From the NCBI RefSeq assembly GCF_900156265.1, contig NZ_FTNE01000020.1:1-64000 (forward strand): a stretch of 64,000 bases of DNA, written 5' to 3'. The notes under the pieces were generated by a model. That model was not told the DNA's origin and did not search any database. It saw nothing but the letters and a program-made list of their open reading frames with translations. The stretch is from Acidiphilium rubrum (GTDB lineage: Bacteria; Pseudomonadota; Alphaproteobacteria; Acetobacterales; Acetobacteraceae). The position numbers and the translations under genes were made by a program. Below, one piece after another: positions 18,045 to 26,360 of this stretch (within the stretch, counting starts at the first letter, position 1; each line of letters starts with the position of its first letter).

Positions 18045-18896
18045 CTAACCTAAGTCGTTTAAACGTACTCTCTGCAAGACGTGCATAAGATCAAAGTTGC
18101 CTGCAAGGTCAAGCGACAGGTCTCGATGAGAGTTATCCGGAGATTGAATGACATAATTGTTATTACCGATCCGTGTACAATGGCCTTCTGAAACCATTTT
18201 TTCCGCGATCAGACGAACATCTCCCCGACATTTCTTATGCCAATACCGAATGCCGGTTCCATGATCATAGTAATACCCGTTCCGTGCGGCAGCCATATCT
18301 GCCGAGCACGATGGGTGCTTCCAAATATCCATCCACCAGCCGGCAGCATTTTCGAACTGGCTGCGGCTTGCTGCCCTGGTGGTACATCCAACCAATTCCC
18401 AATAGCGACGGGCCTTGGGATAGAGAAAAGCCAGATTCCCTTCTTTCGGGGCGACCGCCGCGGTTGCGCCATCCGGCAGGGCCGCGAACTGATCGGCCAA
18501 TGTGCGCATCACGTCGCGCCGCACCAGTAAATCGGAATGCCAGAATGCCAATCGATCACAAAAGAGAAAGACGAACTCCATCGGAAAATGCATCCACATC
18601 GTAGGCAGTTTGAAATGAGCATTGAAATCGATGCAGATCGCCCCTTCAACCAGTGGCGGGGGGCCGACGCGCGGATCGTATCCGACGACCGGGGTCCAAC
18701 CGACTTCGCGCACCAGTTTCTGCTGTATCAGGCACCAGGCCGGATCTACATTCCAGCACAGCCACGCGCGTTCAACGCCGGCCAGGGCTTTTGCCCATGG
18801 CGCGGCGGCAACCTCGATCTCAGCCATATTGAACGCCTCCCAATGGCCGTTGCCCAGGATGTAGCGCCATTCCTCAGTTGTGCGAGTCTTGGACAC
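18045..18896 (-). CDS. Hypothetical protein in the EPS operon
   Basis: 283 residues starting at GTG 18896, chosen because a strong ribosome site GGAGGGGCAA lies immediately before it, inside the last codons of xrtA (23-bp overlap). The sequence is rich in Trp, His and Cys (WLCWNVDPAWCL, FCDRLAFWHSDLLV, AAGWWMDIWKHPSC, YYYDHGTGIRYWHKKC). No membrane segments or signal peptide. The position and the aspartate-containing segment around residue 113 would be compatible with a sugar-transfer enzyme, but I do not recognise a family and make no functional claim. Confidence 0.65.
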   Translation of the reverse strand: MSKTRTTEEWRYILGNGHWEAFNMAEIEVAAAPWAKALAGVERAWLCWNVDPAWCLIQQKLVREVGWTPVVGYDPRVGPPPLVEGAICIDFNAHFKLPTMWMHFPMEFVFLFCDRLAFWHSDLLVRRDVMRTLADQFAALPDGATAAVAPKEGNLAFLYPKARRYWELVGCTTRAASRSQFENAAGWWMDIWKHPSCSADMAAARNGYYYDHGTGIRYWHKKCRGDVRLIAEKMVSEGHCTRIGNNNYVIQSPDNSHRDLSLDLAGNFDLMHVLQRVRLNDLG

Positions 18897-20400
18897 TTGC
18901 CCCTCCGGATTTAATCGAGCCAGCCGCCCGCAACATCAGTTCGTTCGGAGATTGCGCCGATATGAAGCGCGACAGGCGTGTTTTGGCATCCGCCGCGCCA
19001 CCATCCACCTCCAACACCACCGCCATCGGCTGCGTCGGGTGGCCGAACAAATCCGTCCAGGCCAGTTTCAACCGTGTGCGCAGATTGCCGTTGGTGCCGT
19101 GGCCGTCGATGAAGAGGGCGCTGGCGGTTGTGTGGTGGCCGCCTTTGGTGGTGACCAGGGTCCAGTCCGGCGGGTCGGCGCCTGGGATGTGGATGGTGCT
19201 GATGAAGGCTTCGCGGGTGTCTTGCAGGCTCAGGGCGCGCCGTGCGTCGAACACGGGTTTCGGGTCGGTGCGGGGTGGGAAGATCGCGATGGTGGCGGTG
19301 ATGGCATTGGCGCAGGCGAGGTGGATGGCGCGGCCGCCGGCTGGCAGGGGTTCGGTGCCGGGTAGGCTGGTGCAGCCGGCGGGGGTGGGCGGCAGGGTGA
19401 TGGGGGTGGCGGCGGCTGCGGCGCTGACGAAGGTTGCGAGGCCGACCACAATGATTGCGGCGGCTGGGATTGCCAGTGCGGGGCGGATGGTGCTTGCGAG
19501 TGCGGGGGGTGGTTCGCCTTCGACCGAGGCGGTGCCCGCACCGGGGCGTGCGCTGTCCTGGCGGAAGGGCAGGCCGAGCAGGATCAGGATGAACAGCACG
19601 ATCGAGAAGAATATGTAGCCGTACAGCACGTGGTCGGTGGCACCCGCCTTGGCGCTGCCGAGCAGATGGCCGAGCAGCACGATGCCGAGGGCGCGAAATC
19701 CGTTCGCCACCACCGGCACCGCGACGCTGATGATGATGAAGGTGAGGCGCCGTCCGGTCGAGCGGAAGATCAGCAAAGCGTAGAGCACGCTGAAGGCGAT
19801 GGCGGCGATCAGGAAGCGCAGGCCGGCGCAGGCTTCGGCGATGTGGAAGGCGCCCTGGGCGATCTCGATCGTGTAGCCGTGGCGGTAGTAGGCGATGCCG
19901 AGCAGGTTCAGCCCGATATCGACGAAATCGGTGGTGAATTGCTGGAGGGCGGGGACCAGGAAGCCGCCGAACGGGATGAGGAACACCAGATAGAGCAAGG
20001 GGGCGATCATGGCGCGGTAGACGCGCCAGCCGAGCACGCCGAGGATGAGCGCCTGGACCATGCCCATGGCGGCGAGCTGGCGGCCTTCCATCACGCCCAG
20101 GCGATCGGCCGCGAGCCAGAGGAGGGCGCAGGGGATGGCGAGGCCGATGGCGCGGGCGTTTGGCGCGGGGGTGAGACCGCGGAGGCGGCCCCGACGGTCC
20201 CACGCGAGCCAGATGGCGATCGGCAGGATCAGGAAGCAATGGTTATAGGCGGTGGATGCCGCCCAGACCTGCACCGCGGCGGCGATTTCGGCGTGGAAGA
20301 CCAGGGCCATCAGCAGGAGGGCGGCGGCGAGCACGGTGAGCGCGCCGCGATAGCGTTGCGGTATGTGGCGTTGACCTGTGCGGGTGGTGGTGGCGCTCAT
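18874..20400 (-). CDS. xrtA: Exosortase A fused to an EpsI-type domain
   Basis: Multi-pass membrane transpeptidase-like protein that sorts PEP-CTERM proteins in EPS-producing Gram-negative bacteria. Residues 1-300 hold about eight hydrophobic segments with the three conserved active-site residues: Cys191 in AEACAGLRF, Arg236 in NGFRALGI and His257 in TDHVLYGY. Residues about 305-508 are a periplasmic EpsI-like domain (VFDARRALS, TTKGGHHTTASALFIDGHG), a fusion normal for XrtA loci. Its start overlaps the stop of the preceding glycosyltransferase (ATGA). No PEP-CTERM substrate is encoded in this window. Confidence 0.9.
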   Translation of the reverse strand: MSATTTRTGQRHIPQRYRGALTVLAAALLLMALVFHAEIAAAVQVWAASTAYNHCFLILPIAIWLAWDRRGRLRGLTPAPNARAIGLAIPCALLWLAADRLGVMEGRQLAAMGMVQALILGVLGWRVYRAMIAPLLYLVFLIPFGGFLVPALQQFTTDFVDIGLNLLGIAYYRHGYTIEIAQGAFHIAEACAGLRFLIAAIAFSVLYALLIFRSTGRRLTFIIISVAVPVVANGFRALGIVLLGHLLGSAKAGATDHVLYGYIFFSIVLFILILLGLPFRQDSARPGAGTASVEGEPPPALASTIRPALAIPAAAIIVVGLATFVSAAAAATPITLPPTPAGCTSLPGTEPLPAGGRAIHLACANAITATIAIFPPRTDPKPVFDARRALSLQDTREAFISTIHIPGADPPDWTLVTTKGGHHTTASALFIDGHGTNGNLRTRLKLAWTDLFGHPTQPMAVVLEVDGGAADAKTRLSRFISAQSPNELMLRAAGSIKSGGASVQDSHN

Positions 20401-21611
20401 GCGGGGATCTTTTGTGGGGATGGTTGGGTTGCGCCGAGCAGGGCATCGAGCGGGGCGAGGGTTTGTGCCCAGGAATGGTGCGCCTGCACGGCTGTGCGGG
20501 CGGCTTCGCCCATCGCCGCGTGGCGGCCGGTGAGGACGGCGGTGGCGTGCGCGATCCAGGCATCGGGCGTGTCGGCGACCAGGAGGTCGTGGCCGGGCAC
20601 GGCATCGATGCCGGTGAAGGCGGCGTGGGTTGCGAGCACGGGGCGGGCCATCGCCATGGCTTCGAGCACCTTGTTCTGCACGCCGCGGCCGATGAGGAGC
20701 GGGGCGATCACGAGATCGGCATGGGCGAGGTAGGGCCTGGTGTCCGGCACGCGGCCGGTGACCTGCACCGCCCCTGCCCGCTCGAGCGCGCGGACCGCGG
20801 GGGCGGGGTTGGAGCCGACGATGACGAGCAACGGGTTCAGCGCGGCGAGTTTCGGCAGGATTTCGGTGGCGAACCAGACGACCGCTTCGATGTTGGGGCG
20901 GTAATCCATCGCGCCGGTGAACAGCAGGGTTTTTCGGTTGGCGGGGAACGGCCGTTGGTAATTTGGCGCGGGGGCGAAATAATCGAGGTCGACGCCGTTG
21001 CCGATCGCCATGGTGAGGCGGGCGGATTCGGGCGCGAGGGTTGCGAAATGATCGCGCTCGGCTTGCGAGACGAACAGGGTGCGGTCGAAGCGTTGGACGC
21101 AGGCGCGCTCGAAGGCGAGCAGGGTGCGGCCTTCGCGCGCCCAGACCAGGCGCTGCGGCCAGCGGGAGGTGCGGCCGTAGGCGGCGAATTTTTCGGAATC
21201 GATATCGACCATGTCCAGCAGATGCGGCGTGTTGGCAACGAGATCAGCATAGGGCGCCATTGCGGCGGAGTAGGCAATGACCCGTTCGATTTTGTGATCG
21301 CGCGCGGTGCGGCGAACCCAGTTGGCCAGGTGCTTGTCGTGGAAATAGCCGGTCAGCAGCGGCGCGCCGGGGCGGCAGCGGGCCAGGGCGCGCAGGCGGG
21401 CGCGGCTTGGGTCGAGGGGGATGCAGGCGAGGCTGGCGACGCGGGCGCGCAGGGATGGGATGTGCACCGCATCGGCCGGATCATCGATGAAGCAGCCGAG
21501 ATGGATGCGGAAGTTGGCACGCAGATGCTCGATCATGTGAAAGGCGCGGATCTTGTCGCCCTTGTCGGGCGGGTAGGGAATCCGGTGGCAGAGATAGAGC
21601 AGGTCGCGCAT
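20397..21611 (-). CDS. XrtA-locus glycosyltransferase (TIGR03087/Stp1-like)
   Basis: 404-residue GT-B glycosyltransferase. The N-terminus DLLYLCHRIPYPPDKGDKIR is the hallmark of the exosortase-A-associated glycosyltransferase subfamily. The C-terminal nucleotide-sugar-binding domain contains LLFTGAMDYRPNIEAV, VTGRVPDTRPYLAHAD and the GRGVQNKVLEAMAMARPVL segment typical of GT4-like enzymes. It sits between the FemAB-like gene (3-bp gap) and xrtA (4-bp overlap), so it is translated as part of the core EPS operon. Donor sugar unknown. Confidence 0.88.
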   Translation of the reverse strand: MRDLLYLCHRIPYPPDKGDKIRAFHMIEHLRANFRIHLGCFIDDPADAVHIPSLRARVASLACIPLDPSRARLRALARCRPGAPLLTGYFHDKHLANWVRRTARDHKIERVIAYSAAMAPYADLVANTPHLLDMVDIDSEKFAAYGRTSRWPQRLVWAREGRTLLAFERACVQRFDRTLFVSQAERDHFATLAPESARLTMAIGNGVDLDYFAPAPNYQRPFPANRKTLLFTGAMDYRPNIEAVVWFATEILPKLAALNPLLVIVGSNPAPAVRALERAGAVQVTGRVPDTRPYLAHADLVIAPLLIGRGVQNKVLEAMAMARPVLATHAAFTGIDAVPGHDLLVADTPDAWIAHATAVLTGRHAAMGEAARTAVQAHHSWAQTLAPLDALLGATQPSPQKIPA

Positions 21612-21614
21612 GGT

Positions 21615-22655
21615 TCAGCCCAGGCCGCGCACGATGAACGGGCCGAGCGCGTTGGCGACCGGGCGGGGCAGGCGCTTCCAGAGTTCGATCTTGCGCTGGT
21701 ATTTCGGGCTGAGCGGATTGGTGTCGGGCAGGGTGGCGCCGGGCTGGAGCAGGAATTGATAGCCGAGCGGGGTCGGCGTGAAGCCCCAGTTGGTCTTGAA
21801 TTTATGCGGCCCGGTGTCGCGCTTGCTGCGGCCGAAATCGAATGTGCCGAGCCCGAGCGCGATGGCGCGGCGCATGACCTGCCAATACATGAAGTCATGG
21901 CCGCCCTTGCCGCGCGCCGCCGTGCCGCCGCCGGCGTAATAGGGCGAGATTTCGCCTTTGTAGGCGAACGACAGCACGGCGCATAAGGCGGTATCGCCGT
22001 CATAGACGGTCAGCACCTCGGCATCGGTGCCGAAACAGTCGAGCAGCAGGCGGAAATAGCGGGCGGGGAAGACCGGCGTGCCGAGATTATGCACGCTCTC
22101 GGCGTAGAGGCCGAAAAAGCGCCGCCAGTCCCGGTCGATCCGGCTGGTCAGGCCCAGTTCGATGCCTTTGCGGACCACCGCGCGCTGCTTGCGCGGGATC
22201 AATTTCAGGCAGACCTCTTCATCGGGCGGCAGGGCGCGGCGGAATGTGTCGTAGATCGGCGGCCCGGGCTGCCAGCCGGGGCGCTGGACCGGATCGTGGA
22301 TGGTGCGGAGTTCGAGCGAATCCGCGCCGATCTGGCGCATCAGGGCGGTTGCCGCCTCGATCAGGGCTTCGATTACTGCATCATCCGAGCCGATCGGGCC
22401 GCCGTAGACGCAGAACGGGGTCGAGACCAGCGTGTTGCGGTGGAACAGGCGGGATTTCATGTGCACCAGCGGCAGCAGGCCGCAGATCGCGCCGGCGCGT
22501 TCGGCCAGCATGAAATAGGGGCGCTGGCCGAATGCGGTTTTGATGACGTCCTGCCAGGCGGCGCGGTGGAAAAAATGCCCGGCGGGATGCGCCAGCACGA
22601 AATCGTCCCAGCGGGTGCGATCGTCATCGGTCATGACGCGGCAGGTGATGCTCAT
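21615..22655 (-). CDS. FemAB-like acyltransferase, XrtA/PEP-CTERM system-associated
   Basis: 346 residues from the ATG at 22655, which overlaps the deacetylase stop (ATGA). A longer frame up to 22784 adds an Arg-rich unrelated stretch and is rejected. GNAT-fold FemAB features: FFHRAAWQDVI, LVSTPFCVYGGP, RKQRAVVRKGIE, and the C-terminal YYAGGGTAARGKGGHDFMYW and FDFGRSKRDTGPHKFKTNWG, which are diagnostic of the exosortase-associated FemAB family. Such proteins transfer an aminoacyl group to an amino sugar or peptide; in EPS loci the true substrate is unproven. Confidence 0.87.
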   Translation of the reverse strand: MSITCRVMTDDDRTRWDDFVLAHPAGHFFHRAAWQDVIKTAFGQRPYFMLAERAGAICGLLPLVHMKSRLFHRNTLVSTPFCVYGGPIGSDDAVIEALIEAATALMRQIGADSLELRTIHDPVQRPGWQPGPPIYDTFRRALPPDEEVCLKLIPRKQRAVVRKGIELGLTSRIDRDWRRFFGLYAESVHNLGTPVFPARYFRLLLDCFGTDAEVLTVYDGDTALCAVLSFAYKGEISPYYAGGGTAARGKGGHDFMYWQVMRRAIALGLGTFDFGRSKRDTGPHKFKTNWGFTPTPLGYQFLLQPGATLPDTNPLSPKYQRKIELWKRLPRPVANALGPFIVRGLG

Positions 22656-23533
22656 GCGGCGGCGCGGGCGATGACATCGGCGAAGACGCGATCCATCCGG
22701 TCCCAGGTGAAATCGGCCAGCAGATCGTCGAGCCGTGCGGGCATGCGTGCCAGATTGACCCGGTGGCGGAAGCGCGACGACCATTTCGCGGCCGGCACGC
22801 TGGGTTGCGCGGGGTCGAACTCCCAGGGGTGGGAGTAGAAAATCGCGGGTCTGCCCTCACGCCGGTGCAGGTGGCGCACGCCGAACCGGTAGGCGGCGTA
22901 GGGCAGCAGCCGGAAATAGCCACCGCCGGCGCAGGGCAGGTTGCGGCCGAGCCATTGCACCGTGGTCATCGGGATTTCGACCAGGTTGCACGCCGCCGGC
23001 TGGTAGGGGCCGCGCGGCGCCGAGGGCGCGCCGTACAGGTCGTGACGGACCGGAAACACGCTGGAGCTGTAGGTATGGCCGGTTTCGGCCAGCACATCCC
23101 ACGCCCAGGGGTTGCGCGGCCCGATCGAAAACGTCGGTGCGCGGTAGCCGGCGACGGCGACGCCGCCGATGTCTTCCAGGATCGCTTTCGCGCGCGTGAG
23201 ATCGTCGCGGAACTGCTGCGGCGTGAGGTCGGTGACCAGTTGGTGGCCGTAGCCGTGGCTGGCGAGCTCGTGGCCGGCGGCGGCGATGCGGCGGATCAGC
23301 GCGGGGTGGCGTTCGGCGACCCAGCCGAGTGTGAAGAACGTCGCGCGCGTGCCGTGCCGCGCCAGGGCGGTGAGGATCAGATCGGTGTTGGCTTCGACGC
23401 GGCGGGGGATTTTGTCCCAATCGGCGCGATCGATCGCGCCGGCATAGGCCTGGACCTGGAAATAATCCTCGACGTCGATGGTCAGGGCATTGGCGATGGT
23501 CGCGGGCGCCGTCATCGTGGGTTCAGGGCTCAT
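22652..23533 (-). CDS. Polysaccharide deacetylase, XrtA-locus type
   Basis: NodB-fold carbohydrate esterase, about 290 residues. Catalytic Asp in LTIDVEDYFQVQAY, metal-binding His pair in ASHGYGHQLV, RAPTFSIG, and the C-terminal IFYSHPWEFDP motif. These match the exosortase-A-associated deacetylase subfamily. Expected to remove N- or O-acetyl groups from the nascent or exported polysaccharide. Start at 23533 (MSPEPTM) overlaps the ATPase stop by 11 bp; 23515 (MTAPATI) is an equally possible start. Neither has a strong ribosome site, so translational coupling is likely. Confidence 0.88.
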   Translation of the reverse strand: MSPEPTMTAPATIANALTIDVEDYFQVQAYAGAIDRADWDKIPRRVEANTDLILTALARHGTRATFFTLGWVAERHPALIRRIAAAGHELASHGYGHQLVTDLTPQQFRDDLTRAKAILEDIGGVAVAGYRAPTFSIGPRNPWAWDVLAETGHTYSSSVFPVRHDLYGAPSAPRGPYQPAACNLVEIPMTTVQWLGRNLPCAGGGYFRLLPYAAYRFGVRHLHRREGRPAIFYSHPWEFDPAQPSVPAAKWSSRFRHRVNLARMPARLDDLLADFTWDRMDRVFADVIARAAA

Positions 23534-24443
23534 TGCGGGATTTGATGACCTGGAACAGGCGATCGACCACCTGGTCACCCTGATCGCGGCCGGTCTCGCC
23601 GGCGGTTACGGGTGGGATGGCGGCGGGCCGGCCTTCGAGGTCGGTTTCCAGCTCGCGCGCGATCGGGCCGACGATGTCGGCGGTGATTACCGGGTAGTGT
23701 TCGAGGGCGGCGTTCAGCAGGATGCGGCTGCACAACCGGTTGATCCGCCGCGGCAGGCCGCCGGTCGCATCGAAAATCGCATCGAGCGCGCCGGCGTCGA
23801 AAAAACCCTCGGCCTTGCCGCCGGCGGCGGTGAAGCGGTGCAGGATATAGGCCTCGGTATCCTCGCGGGTGAGCGGGCCGAGGTGGTAGGAGGCCAGAAC
23901 GCGCTGGCGCAACTGATCGAGATCGGGGTGGGCGAGCAGGTCGCGGAACTGCGGCTGGCCGAGGAGCACGATTTGCACCAGCGCCTGGCCGCGCTCGGCC
24001 ATGTTCGACAGCATGCGCAGTTCTTCGAGCGTCGCCGGGGCGAGACCCTGCGCCTCATCGACCACGATCAGGGCGCGGCGGCCGCGCAACCGGTCCGCGC
24101 GCCAGCGTTCCTTCAGGCGGAGCAGCAAGGTCGCCTTGTCACCGGCCGCCGACAGGCCGAAATCCGCGGCGATCAGGCGCAAGATGTCTTCGGCGTTGAT
24201 CTGCGTGGTCGTGATGCTGGCCAGCCGGTAGGTCGCTTCGTTCAGCTGCGCCGTCAGCCGCTCGACCAGCGTGGTCTTGCCGGCGCCGACCTCGCCGGTG
24301 ATGACCACGAACCCCTCGCTTTGCGCCAGGCCGAACAGCAGATGCGACAGCGCACGGCTGTGTTCGCTGCTGGCATAGTAATACCGATCATCCGGTGTGA
24401 GCCGGAAGGGCATGTCCGCCAGGCCGAGGTGTTCGAGAAACAC
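23523..24443 (-). CDS. XrtA-locus ATPase (ExeA/AAA-type)
   Basis: About 306 residues from the GTG at 24443, supported by the ribosome site AAAGGGG four bases upstream; the upstream extension to 24539 lies inside the preceding gene and is rejected. N-terminus VFLEHLGLADMPFRLTPD is the typical ExeA-like opening. Walker A GEVGAGKTT, Walker B ALIVVDEAQGL, sensor motif GLPRRINRLC. Cytoplasmic ATPase found in almost every exosortase-A EPS locus; its precise role in export or assembly is not established. Ten bases separate it from the upstream outer-membrane gene. Confidence 0.87.
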   Translation of the reverse strand: MFLEHLGLADMPFRLTPDDRYYYASSEHSRALSHLLFGLAQSEGFVVITGEVGAGKTTLVERLTAQLNEATYRLASITTTQINAEDILRLIAADFGLSAAGDKATLLLRLKERWRADRLRGRRALIVVDEAQGLAPATLEELRMLSNMAERGQALVQIVLLGQPQFRDLLAHPDLDQLRQRVLASYHLGPLTREDTEAYILHRFTAAGGKAEGFFDAGALDAIFDATGGLPRRINRLCSRILLNAALEHYPVITADIVGPIARELETDLEGRPAAIPPVTAGETGRDQGDQVVDRLFQVIKSRNEP

Positions 24444-24453
24444 GGTGCCCCTT

Positions 24454-26235
24454 TCAGAAGGTTTTCTGGATGCCGACGGTGAAGATTGTCTCCACGCCGT
24501 TGTTGCCGTAGCCGGAATAGCCGACGCCACCGCCGCCAAAGCTGTTATAGCCCTGGTTGGTCACGCTGATCTGCGTATTGGCATAGAGCGTGGGCGACAC
24601 GCGGTAGGTGAGTGCGGCACTGGCGCCGTAGGTGGATGTGGTGGACGCGCCGAGCGCGGGGGACGAGGTGCGTCCGTAGTTGAGGTAGAACAGCGCGTTC
24701 AACCGTTCCGACAATTCGTGCGATTCCGACAGCGAGATCGAGGCGCTCTTCTGCGAGAAGCCCGCGAGCCCCGGCGATGTCGCGACCAGCGTATCCTGAT
24801 AGGCCTGGAACGAGACCGAAACGACATCGCGCGCGAATTGCGTGGTGAGCGACGCGGAGAGCTGCTTGTTCTTTGTCAGGCCGGATTGCACGCTGAGGGA
24901 CTGGTTGGTCAGCAGCACCGGCTGGCCGCTGAGGCCGCCGACCGGCAGGCCGACGCTGTTGACGCTGCTCGACGCGACGCCGAGGCCGACACCCTGTTGC
25001 TGGGTCGACAGCACTTCCGAATAGGACGCCGCCAGCGTGGTGCGCGCGGTCAATTGGTAATCGAACCGGATGTAAGGCGAATTGAAGCCGTACATATGCT
25101 GATACCGCGCCTTCAGCACGCCGCCCTCCGGAAAGCGGATGGTGGTGCCGATGCTCCAGGTCGCATCGCGGATCAGGGTCGGCGGGATGCCGGAATAGGC
25201 GATATCCTCGTAGCCGCCGGAGGCCGACAGCACCACGTAAGGGGTGAGAGCGTAGCGCAGCTTGTCGGCGATGAAATATTGATGCGCGCCGCTGAGCACG
25301 CCGGTGCCGTCATCCTCGGTCGCGGAAAAACTGGGTGTATCGTCGAACCGCTGGAAAAACGGGATCGTGGTGAAACTGCCGGCTTCGGTCTGCGCGAACA
25401 GATTATTGCTCCGAAAATACGGCTGATTGGCCCCGGGCAGATAGGCCGAAGCGCCGGACTGGCGGGTGTACTGCGCCGAATAAAACAGGTTGAGCGTGCC
25501 CAGGCGAAACACATCGTTGAACGAGGGTGTAACCGAATAGCTCTGCGTCAACGTGGTGTTGTTATTGTTGTAGATCGAGGTGCCACCGGGCGATAACCCG
25601 CCCGATGTCGCCTGATCCGTCGCATAGGCGCGTGCCTCGACCGTCAATGAGCGGGGCAGCAGCGTCGCATCGATCACGCCGTCGAGCGATTGATTGATGC
25701 CGTTGGATTGCGGCTGATTGGAATAGAACTGAATGCTTGGATTGTAGTCGAGCGTGAATGTCGTGCGTGGCGTTGCGCCGTTGATCAGCAGGCCAGGATT
25801 GATCGAGGTGACGAATTCATGGCCGTTGCGGCCGTTCCCGCCGTAGTTCCCGCCGGTCACGAACTGCTCGGATGCGCCGATCGAGGGCACGATCGTCAGA
25901 AACGGTGCCGGTGCCGCGCCGCCGCCCAAGCCGCCGGACCCGCTCCCGAACGCGCCCGATCCGGGTGCGTTCGACAAGGTACCGACATTGCCAAGCCGCA
26001 CCGCGCTGCCGAACGGTGGCGCACCGCCGAGCGTTTCCAGCCCCGAAGCCGCGGGGTTCAAGGCAGTCGAGCCGCTCTGGGTGGGCGATGCCGCGGTGGC
26101 GTCGCTCGAGGATGACGCAACAGCGCCGCTACCGGTCCCGCCATCGGCGCGGGCCAGCCCGCAGGGTCCGGCGATGGCGACACCGGCCGCCAAAGCCATC
26201 CATGAAACGCTCGCTAAATTCCGACCTGCTCGCAT
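24454..26235 (-). CDS. Outer-membrane beta-barrel protein, XrtA/PEP-CTERM locus type
   Basis: 593 residues from the ATG at 26235 (ribosome site AAAGG seven bases before; a TTG at 26241 is the alternative). Signal peptide with cleavage after GLARADG, then a Ser/Gly/Ala-rich linker. A long body follows with alternating hydrophobic residues and many Y, S, T and N (YNPSIQFYSNQPQ, TLNLFYSAQYTRQSG, RFDYQLTARTTLAASYS) and a C-terminal Phe (VGIQKTF), all marks of a beta-barrel. Position matches the large uncharacterised outer-membrane protein of exosortase-A loci, which may take part in EPS secretion. Confidence 0.8.
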   Translation of the reverse strand: MRAGRNLASVSWMALAAGVAIAGPCGLARADGGTGSGAVASSSSDATAASPTQSGSTALNPAASGLETLGGAPPFGSAVRLGNVGTLSNAPGSGAFGSGSGGLGGGAAPAPFLTIVPSIGASEQFVTGGNYGGNGRNGHEFVTSINPGLLINGATPRTTFTLDYNPSIQFYSNQPQSNGINQSLDGVIDATLLPRSLTVEARAYATDQATSGGLSPGGTSIYNNNNTTLTQSYSVTPSFNDVFRLGTLNLFYSAQYTRQSGASAYLPGANQPYFRSNNLFAQTEAGSFTTIPFFQRFDDTPSFSATEDDGTGVLSGAHQYFIADKLRYALTPYVVLSASGGYEDIAYSGIPPTLIRDATWSIGTTIRFPEGGVLKARYQHMYGFNSPYIRFDYQLTARTTLAASYSEVLSTQQQGVGLGVASSSVNSVGLPVGGLSGQPVLLTNQSLSVQSGLTKNKQLSASLTTQFARDVVSVSFQAYQDTLVATSPGLAGFSQKSASISLSESHELSERLNALFYLNYGRTSSPALGASTTSTYGASAALTYRVSPTLYANTQISVTNQGYNSFGGGGVGYSGYGNNGVETIFTVGIQKTF

Positions 26236-26360
26236 CCCCAAACCTTTTCTTTTGCAACCTTAAGTACAGGAGCACGAAACGACGCGATGGACCAGTCAAA
26301 CCGATCCGAAAGACCGACGACAGACCGCGCCGATCGATACGGGGCATCGGCCGCTCGGCA

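Noticed and set aside
22655-22784. N-terminal extension of the FemAB-like protein
   Set aside because: Arg-rich antisense-like residues overlapping the deacetylase gene; the ATG at 22655 overlaps the deacetylase stop and begins the conserved domain.
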